DNA of 10,600 bases from DASXTB01 sp036505615 (lineage in GTDB: Bacteria > Acidobacteriota > UBA6911 > JACQSX01), in NCBI GenBank assembly GCA_036505615.1, contig DASXTB010000405.1, positions 1 through 10,600 on the forward strand. Reading direction: 5' to 3'. A program made the position numbers and the translations under genes. Positions 6,807 through 10,600 of this stretch are shown here, in pieces. The notes below the pieces were generated by a model, which saw only the letters and a list, made by a program, of their open reading frames with translations, did not search any database and was not told where the DNA came from. Within the stretch, counting starts at the first letter, position 1. Every line of letters begins with the position of its first letter.

Positions 6807-8158
6807 TCATCACACGCAAGTATCTGCCTAGACGAACGTTTCTCAAAGGGATGGGGACAGCCATCGCGCTGCCGATGCTGGAAGCGATGGCGCCGGCTTT
6901 GGCTTCAATCAGCCCCGCGACCAAGAAGTCTCCCGTCCGTCTTGCCTTTGTGTATGTGCCCAACGGTATTGTGATGAAGGACTGGACGCCCAGCGGTATC
7001 GGCCAGGATTTTGAGTGCACTCGCATCTTAAAGCCGCTGGAATCGTTGCGCGAGGACCTGTTCGTGCTGTCCGGACTGGAAGACCATAACGGCAATGCGC
7101 TGGGCGATGGCCCCGGCGACCACGCCCGGGCGGGAGCCTCGTTCCTGACCGGCGTACACTGCAAGAAGACGGCGGGCGCCGACCTCCACGCAGGCGTCTC
7201 GGTGGATCAAATTGCGGCGCAACAGATTGCTGCCGCGACTCGGTTTCCATCTATCGAACTGGGCTGCGAAGATTCGCGTACCGTGGGCAACTGCGACTCG
7301 GGCTACAGTTGCGCCTATACAAACAGCATCTCCTGGCGAACGCCGACGACACCCATGCCTCCGGAGATCAACCCCAGGGCCGCTTTCGAGCGCCTCTTCG
7401 GAACAGAGGACCTCAGTTTGGATCCAAAAATCCGGGCCCGGCGCGCTCAGTATCGGAGAAGTATCCTCGACCTTGTGAGCGAAGACACCCGCAGACTCGC
7501 CGGAACTCTGGGGCCGACGGACCGTCGCAAGATGGACGAATATCTGGTCGCAGTCCGGGAGATCGAGAAGCGAATCGAGAGCGCCGAGAGAGACAACCGC
7601 GGACTTACTCCAGGGATTGAGAAGCCTGCTGGAATCCCCATAACTTTCCCCGATTACGCGACACTGATGTATGACCTCCAGGTAGTGGCGTTCCAGGCCG
7701 ATTTGACTCGCGTGTCAACGTTGATGATAGGACGCGAAGGAAGTATGCGCGTGTATCCCGAGATCGGCATTCCCGATCCGCACCATCCGCTGACGCACCA
7801 TCGCAACAACCCGGAGTGGATCGAGAAGGTCGCCCAAATCAATCGCCTCCACACGGAGTTATTCGCCTACTTCCTGCGCAAGCTCAAGTCCACACAGGAC
7901 GGCGACGGGACTCTGCTCGATCATTCAATGATCATTTACGGCAGCGCGCTAAGCGACGGCAACCGGCATACTCACGAAAATCTGCCCGTCCTGCTGGCAG
8001 GTCGTGGCGATGGGAGCCTGAAACCCGGACGGCACATCGCTTTCAAACAAGGGACACCCATGACCAACCTCTACTTGTCGCTGCTGGACCGCATGGGCGT
8101 GCATCCGGAGAAGATCGGCGACAGCACCGGGAAAATCGAGCACCTGTCGGAGCTGTGA
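6803..8158 (+). CDS. Tat-exported DUF1552 family protein
   Basis: A 451-residue DUF1552 protein, the regular partner of DUF1592-type haem proteins. The N-terminus has a twin-arginine signal, RRTFLKG at residues 10-16, followed by the short hydrophobic stretch GTAIALPMLEAMAPALA. This points to export of a folded, possibly cofactor-bearing protein through the Tat pathway. Conserved features include FVYVPNGIVMKDW, GDHARAGASFLTG (H107), a histidine-rich HHPLTHH (327-333) and GSALSDGNRHTHENLPVLLAG near the C-terminus. The last motif recalls DUF1501/sulfatase-like folds, so a distant alkaline-phosphatase-superfamily relation is possible, but its activity is unknown. Its ATG overlaps the upstream TGA (ATGA) and GGAG lies at 6789-6792, so translational coupling is likely. 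The inference is that both products act in one exported complex or pathway. Confidence 0.92.
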   Translation: MIITRKYLPRRTFLKGMGTAIALPMLEAMAPALASISPATKKSPVRLAFVYVPNGIVMKDWTPSGIGQDFECTRILKPLESLREDLFVLSGLEDHNGNALGDGPGDHARAGASFLTGVHCKKTAGADLHAGVSVDQIAAQQIAAATRFPSIELGCEDSRTVGNCDSGYSCAYTNSISWRTPTTPMPPEINPRAAFERLFGTEDLSLDPKIRARRAQYRRSILDLVSEDTRRLAGTLGPTDRRKMDEYLVAVREIEKRIESAERDNRGLTPGIEKPAGIPITFPDYATLMYDLQVVAFQADLTRVSTLMIGREGSMRVYPEIGIPDPHHPLTHHRNNPEWIEKVAQINRLHTELFAYFLRKLKSTQDGDGTLLDHSMIIYGSALSDGNRHTHENLPVLLAGRGDGSLKPGRHIAFKQGTPMTNLYLSLLDRMGVHPEKIGDSTGKIEHLSEL

Positions 8159-8180
8159 TGCGGAAGAGTGGGAGAGCACG

Positions 8181-8232
8181 TCTCCGCTGGGCCCACCGGA
8201 CGCTAGGAGTTCCCACATTTTGGGAGCGGAGA
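8181..8232 (+). terminator. Inverted repeat behind the DUF1592-DUF1552 operon
   Basis: TCTCCGCT at 8181-8188 is perfectly complementary to AGCGGAGA at 8225-8232. Inside the loop TCCCA (8211-8215) can pair with TGGGA (8221-8225) around CATTT. The structure starts 23 nt after the DUF1552 stop. No T-tract is evident, so calling it a terminator rests on position and folding potential only. Confidence 0.3.
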
Positions 8233-8254
8233 GATGGCCTGAGGGCCGTCTCCG

Positions 8255-8289
8255 GGCCGCTTTCAGCGGCCTAGGTCCGCTTCGCGGAC
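8255..8289 (+). repeat. Tandem GC-rich palindromes
   Basis: Two adjacent perfect hairpins: GGCCGC-tttca-GCGGCC at 8255-8271 and GTCCGC-ttc-GCGGAC at 8275-8289, separated by 3 nt. They resemble in kind, but not in exact sequence, the GCCGC/GCGGC palindromes around 3825-4071. They may serve as REP-like 3'-end hairpins of the operon. Confidence 0.55.
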
Positions 8290-8538
8290 AAGGCGCGCCG
8301 GAGGCGTTAGAAGATCTAAACTTAGGGCTTCGCGGGGCATTCGGAAGGCAGATGCTTTGCACGCTAGTTGTTCGGTAGAGCCACTTGCCTGTACAGGTGT
8401 GGAAGCTCAACGAATCCACTTCACTCCACTCGATTTGCGAATTACAATTTGCCAACCTGAACAAATGGGCGAATGACAAATGACTTTTACCCCTGTGCGC
8501 GCCGCGTCCGTCCGCGCTAATCTACGGCCGTATCCTCT

Positions 8539-10311
8539 ATGACTATGAAAACTACCGCCGCTTTGCCGTCACTGATTCTTGCGTTCTTCCTGGTCTCGAC
8601 CGCATCCACGCAAACGATACAGAATTACGAGTCTGGTCCTGACTCCAAGCCACAGTCCGGCGTGCCCAAAGGCGAAGTGCTCAAGCTCAGCTTCGAGCAG
8701 TCGAAAATTTTCCCCGGCACCTATCGCGACTACTGGATTTACGTGCCCGCGCAATACACGCCCGACCATCCTGCCTGTGTCTACGTCAACCAGGACGGGC
8801 TTCAGTATCAGGCCCCCACCGTCTTCGACAACCTCATTGCCAAAAAGGAAATGCCCGTGACCATCGGCGTGTTTGTGATGCACGGGCGCGTGAAAGCCGC
8901 CGACAGCAATGCCGCACTCGACCGATTCAACCGTAGCTACGAATACGACGGCCTGGGCGACAACTATGTCCGCTTTCTGCTGGAAGAACTGCTTCCTGAA
9001 GTCGAGACGAAGAAGACCACCGACGGCCGCGCTATTCACCTTTCGCACAGCGGCAACGACCGCGCCATCGGCGGGCAGAGCAGCGGCGCGATCTGCGCCT
9101 TCACGGCGGCCTGGGAGCGGCCCGATGCCTTCAGCCGCGTTTTCAGCGGCATCGGCACTTATGTCGGCCTGCGCGGCGGTGAACGTTACTCGACTCTCAT
9201 CCGCAAGTTCGAACCGAAGCCGATTCGGATCTTTTTGCAGGATGGCTCAAACGACCTCAACCTTTATGGCGGCGATTGGTGGATGGCCAACCAGACGATG
9301 GAGCGAGCGCTCACGTTCGCCGGCTACGAGGTGCAGCATGTTTGGGGTGAAGGCGCCCACAACGGCAATCACGCCACAGCTATTTTCCCTGATGCCATGC
9401 GTTGGCTCTGGAAGGACTGGCCGCAGCCGGTGAAAACCGGAGAGACCAAGAACGCGGTGCTCAACGCCATCCTAATTCCCGGCGAAGGGTGGCAGCTTGT
9501 GGCTGAAGGCTACAAGTTCACCGAAGGTCCCGCGGCCAACGCGAAAGGCGAAGTGTTCTTCAACGACATTCCCAACAGCAAGACTTACAAGATCGGCCTG
9601 GATGGCAAAGTGAGCCTGTTCGTCGCCGATTCAAAGAAGGCGAATGGCCAGGCATTCGGTCCCGATGGGCGGCTCTACGCGGTGGCGGCCGGAGAAGACA
9701 AGATTATTGCTTACGATGCGGAAGGAAAGGCGACTGTCATTGCCGACGGCATTGTGGGCAACGACATCGCTGTTGCGCACAACGGCAACGTTTACGTTAC
9801 GCACCCTCCGACAGGCGGCAGCAATGAGGCAAGCAAGATTTGGTTGATCAAACCCGTTGGAGTAAAGCAGGTGGTGGACTCCGGGCTGCGCTTTGCAAAC
9901 GGCATTACGCTGTCACCCGACCAAACGCTGCTTTACGTGGACGACTCCCGCTCTCATTGGGTTTACAGCTACCAGATACAGCCGGATGGCTCGTTGCAGT
10001 TCAAGCAGCGCTACTACTGGCTGCATGTTCCCGATACCGCCGACGACAGTGGCGCCGACGGCGCGCGAGTGGACGGCGACGGCAGGCTATACGTTGCAAC
10101 GCGACTAGGAATCCAAGTCTGCGACCAGGCAGGCCGGGTGAATTGCATCATTCCAACGCCCAACGGCAAAATCTCGAACCTTTGCTTTGGCGGAGAGGAC
10201 TTCGAAACGCTTTTCGCCACCTGCGGCGATAAGATTTACAAACGCAAGGTGAAGGTGAAAGGCGCTAACGCCTGGGCCGCACCACTCAAGCCTGTCCCGC
10301 CCAGGCTGTGA
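8539..10311 (+). CDS. Secreted esterase fused to SMP-30/gluconolactonase-like beta-propeller
   Basis: A 590-residue two-domain enzyme. An N-terminal signal peptide is visible (residues 3-24, MKTTAALPSLILAFFLVSTAS). Residues about 40-300 form an alpha/beta-hydrolase esterase of the putative-esterase/IroE-like group. The nucleophile elbow is GQSSG (179-183, S181), candidate acids are D235 or D239 in QDGSNDLN, and the candidate base is H274 or H278 in GAHNGNH. Residues about 312-580 form an SMP-30/gluconolactonase/LRE propeller, with E329 (TEGP), N408 (GNDIA), N454 (ANGITLSPD) and D507 (ADGARVD) matching the usual metal and substrate ligands. The likely role is hydrolysis of sugar-linked esters or lactones outside the cytoplasm; the substrate is not known. 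Either ATG 8539 or ATG 8545 may be used; neither has a strong SD, and 8545 gives the tidier signal peptide. The 380-bp gap to the upstream operon suggests separate transcription. Confidence 0.9.
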   Translation: MTMKTTAALPSLILAFFLVSTASTQTIQNYESGPDSKPQSGVPKGEVLKLSFEQSKIFPGTYRDYWIYVPAQYTPDHPACVYVNQDGLQYQAPTVFDNLIAKKEMPVTIGVFVMHGRVKAADSNAALDRFNRSYEYDGLGDNYVRFLLEELLPEVETKKTTDGRAIHLSHSGNDRAIGGQSSGAICAFTAAWERPDAFSRVFSGIGTYVGLRGGERYSTLIRKFEPKPIRIFLQDGSNDLNLYGGDWWMANQTMERALTFAGYEVQHVWGEGAHNGNHATAIFPDAMRWLWKDWPQPVKTGETKNAVLNAILIPGEGWQLVAEGYKFTEGPAANAKGEVFFNDIPNSKTYKIGLDGKVSLFVADSKKANGQAFGPDGRLYAVAAGEDKIIAYDAEGKATVIADGIVGNDIAVAHNGNVYVTHPPTGGSNEASKIWLIKPVGVKQVVDSGLRFANGITLSPDQTLLYVDDSRSHWVYSYQIQPDGSLQFKQRYYWLHVPDTADDSGADGARVDGDGRLYVATRLGIQVCDQAGRVNCIIPTPNGKISNLCFGGEDFETLFATCGDKIYKRKVKVKGANAWAAPLKPVPPRL

Positions 10312-10332
10312 CGGGTGAGAACGTCGAAAGGC

Positions 10333-10346
10333 GCAGGTCGCAGGTC
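10333..10346 (+). repeat. Tandem 7-bp direct repeat
   Basis: GCAGGTC occurs twice back to back, followed by GAACGTCCGACG. This is a simple short duplication just downstream of the esterase/SMP-30 gene, with no function that I can support. Confidence 0.5.
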
Positions 10347-10462
10347 GAACGTCCGACGCTGACGAGACAGAAAGAATGCAGGCGCGACCCCGTATTGTAA
10401 AGTCGGCTCCAGCCGCCGCCCTTCGACGGCGAGGCAAGCAGAGTATCCCAAAATAATGAACC

Positions 10463-10489
10463 ACGGGGGACACGGGGAACACGGCGCGG
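10463..10489 (+). repeat. Period-9 tandem repeat beginning with ACG
   Basis: Three 9-nt units, ACGGGGGAC, ACGGGGAAC and ACGGCGCGG, start at 10463, 10472 and 10481. The first two differ at one position and the third is degenerate after ACGG. The array lies 28 nt before the period-6 ACGNNN array. Confidence 0.5.
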
Positions 10490-10517
10490 CCAAGCCACAA
10501 CCAAATAAAATCCGATC

Positions 10518-10600
10518 ACGAGCACGTTCACGTCAACGATCACGACCACGTCTACGCGGACGACTTGACGATCGACCGATCGTAGTCGTGGACGTTGACG
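10518..10600. repeat. ACGNNN hexamer array with central dyad (continues past the window)
   Basis: ACG recurs every 6 nt in eight consecutive units at 10518, 10524, 10530, 10536, 10542, 10548, 10554 and 10560. After a centre at about 10575, CGT recurs every 6 nt at 10581, 10587 and 10593, with CG at 10599. The centre is ACGATCG-ac-CGATCGT (10568-10583). The flanking ACGACT (10560-10565) pairs with AGTCGT (10584-10589), and CGTCAACG (10531-10538) pairs with CGTTGACG (10593-10600). The result is a long imperfect hairpin whose arms are degenerate hexamer arrays. The right arm is cut by the window end. Confidence 0.7.

Larger units (their letters stand above)
8159..8538. other. Intergenic region between the DUF1552 gene and the esterase/SMP-30 gene
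   Basis: A 380-bp stretch without a supportable gene. The first 130 bp hold stacked inverted repeats (8181-8232, 8255-8271, 8275-8289) and an AGGCGCGCC...AGATCT stretch at 8291-8317. The second half is less GC-rich and presumably contains the promoter of the next gene. It has a perfect palindrome CCTGTACAGG at 8388-8397 and an imperfect dyad GCGAATTACAATTTGC near 8437-8452, either of which could be an operator. I could not assign a confident -35/-10 pair. Confidence 0.5.
10312..10600. other. Non-coding, repeat-rich region at the right edge
   Basis: No gene is supported after the stop at 10311. The stretch contains a tandem GCAGGTC duplication at 10333-10346, a weak hairpin CGCCG/CGGCG at 10414-10431, a period-9 ACG array at 10463-10489 and a period-6 ACGNNN dyad from 10518 to the window end. 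ORFs read on the minus strand here are by-products of the repeats. Confidence 0.6.

Noticed and set aside
10286..10549. 87-codon minus-strand ORF starting in the hexamer array
   Set aside because: The first residues (VVIVDVNVLVI) are a direct by-product of the CGT periodicity. The rest overlaps simple repeats and the 3' end of the esterase/SMP-30 gene.

Overview
The window reads as chromosomal DNA of a soil- or sediment-type Gram-negative bacterium, most likely an Acidobacteriota member. This is inferred, not proven. The grounds are a moderately high GC content, a secreted DUF1592/DUF1552 gene pair (families expanded in Acidobacteriota, Planctomycetota and Verrucomicrobiota), a chimeric zinc-ribbon/cyclase/ATPase/TPR protein, and intergenic palindromes built on GGGCTTACGCCC and GCCGCTACGCGGC, which resemble the REP-like repeats common in Acidobacteriota. 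All convincing genes are on the + strand.

Layout. Positions 1-186 are a short intergenic leader. Positions 187-3693 encode a roughly 1,168-codon signalling protein: a double zinc ribbon, a class III nucleotide cyclase domain, an AAA/STAND-type ATPase and a long TPR-like C-terminal half. It is interrupted by a single in-frame TGA at 2074-2076, so it appears as two ORFs (187-2076 and 2101-3693) in the same frame. Positions 3694-4304 are non-coding. They hold a REP-like composite whose elements are mirror-placed about one centre near 3948, further hairpins, and a plausible promoter with a perfect TATAAT at 4212-4217.

Positions 4305-8158 form a two-gene operon. The first gene is an exported di-haem-type DUF1587/1595/1592/1588/1585 protein. 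The second, overlapping it by ATGA, is a Tat-exported DUF1552 protein. The two are probably made in a coupled way and act together outside the cytoplasm; their reaction is not known. Positions 8159-8538 are intergenic and rich in hairpins. Positions 8539-10311 encode a secreted two-domain enzyme: an N-terminal alpha/beta-hydrolase esterase fused to a C-terminal SMP-30/gluconolactonase beta-propeller. Positions 10312-10600 are non-coding, with direct repeats and, at the window end, a period-6 ACGNNN array that turns into CGTNNN around a perfect dyad.

I saw no defence system, integrase, CRISPR array, tRNA or rRNA. The genes are recognisable families. The points most worth a second look are the in-frame TGA in the cyclase/ATPase gene, the symmetric REP composite, and the hexameric dyad at the right edge.
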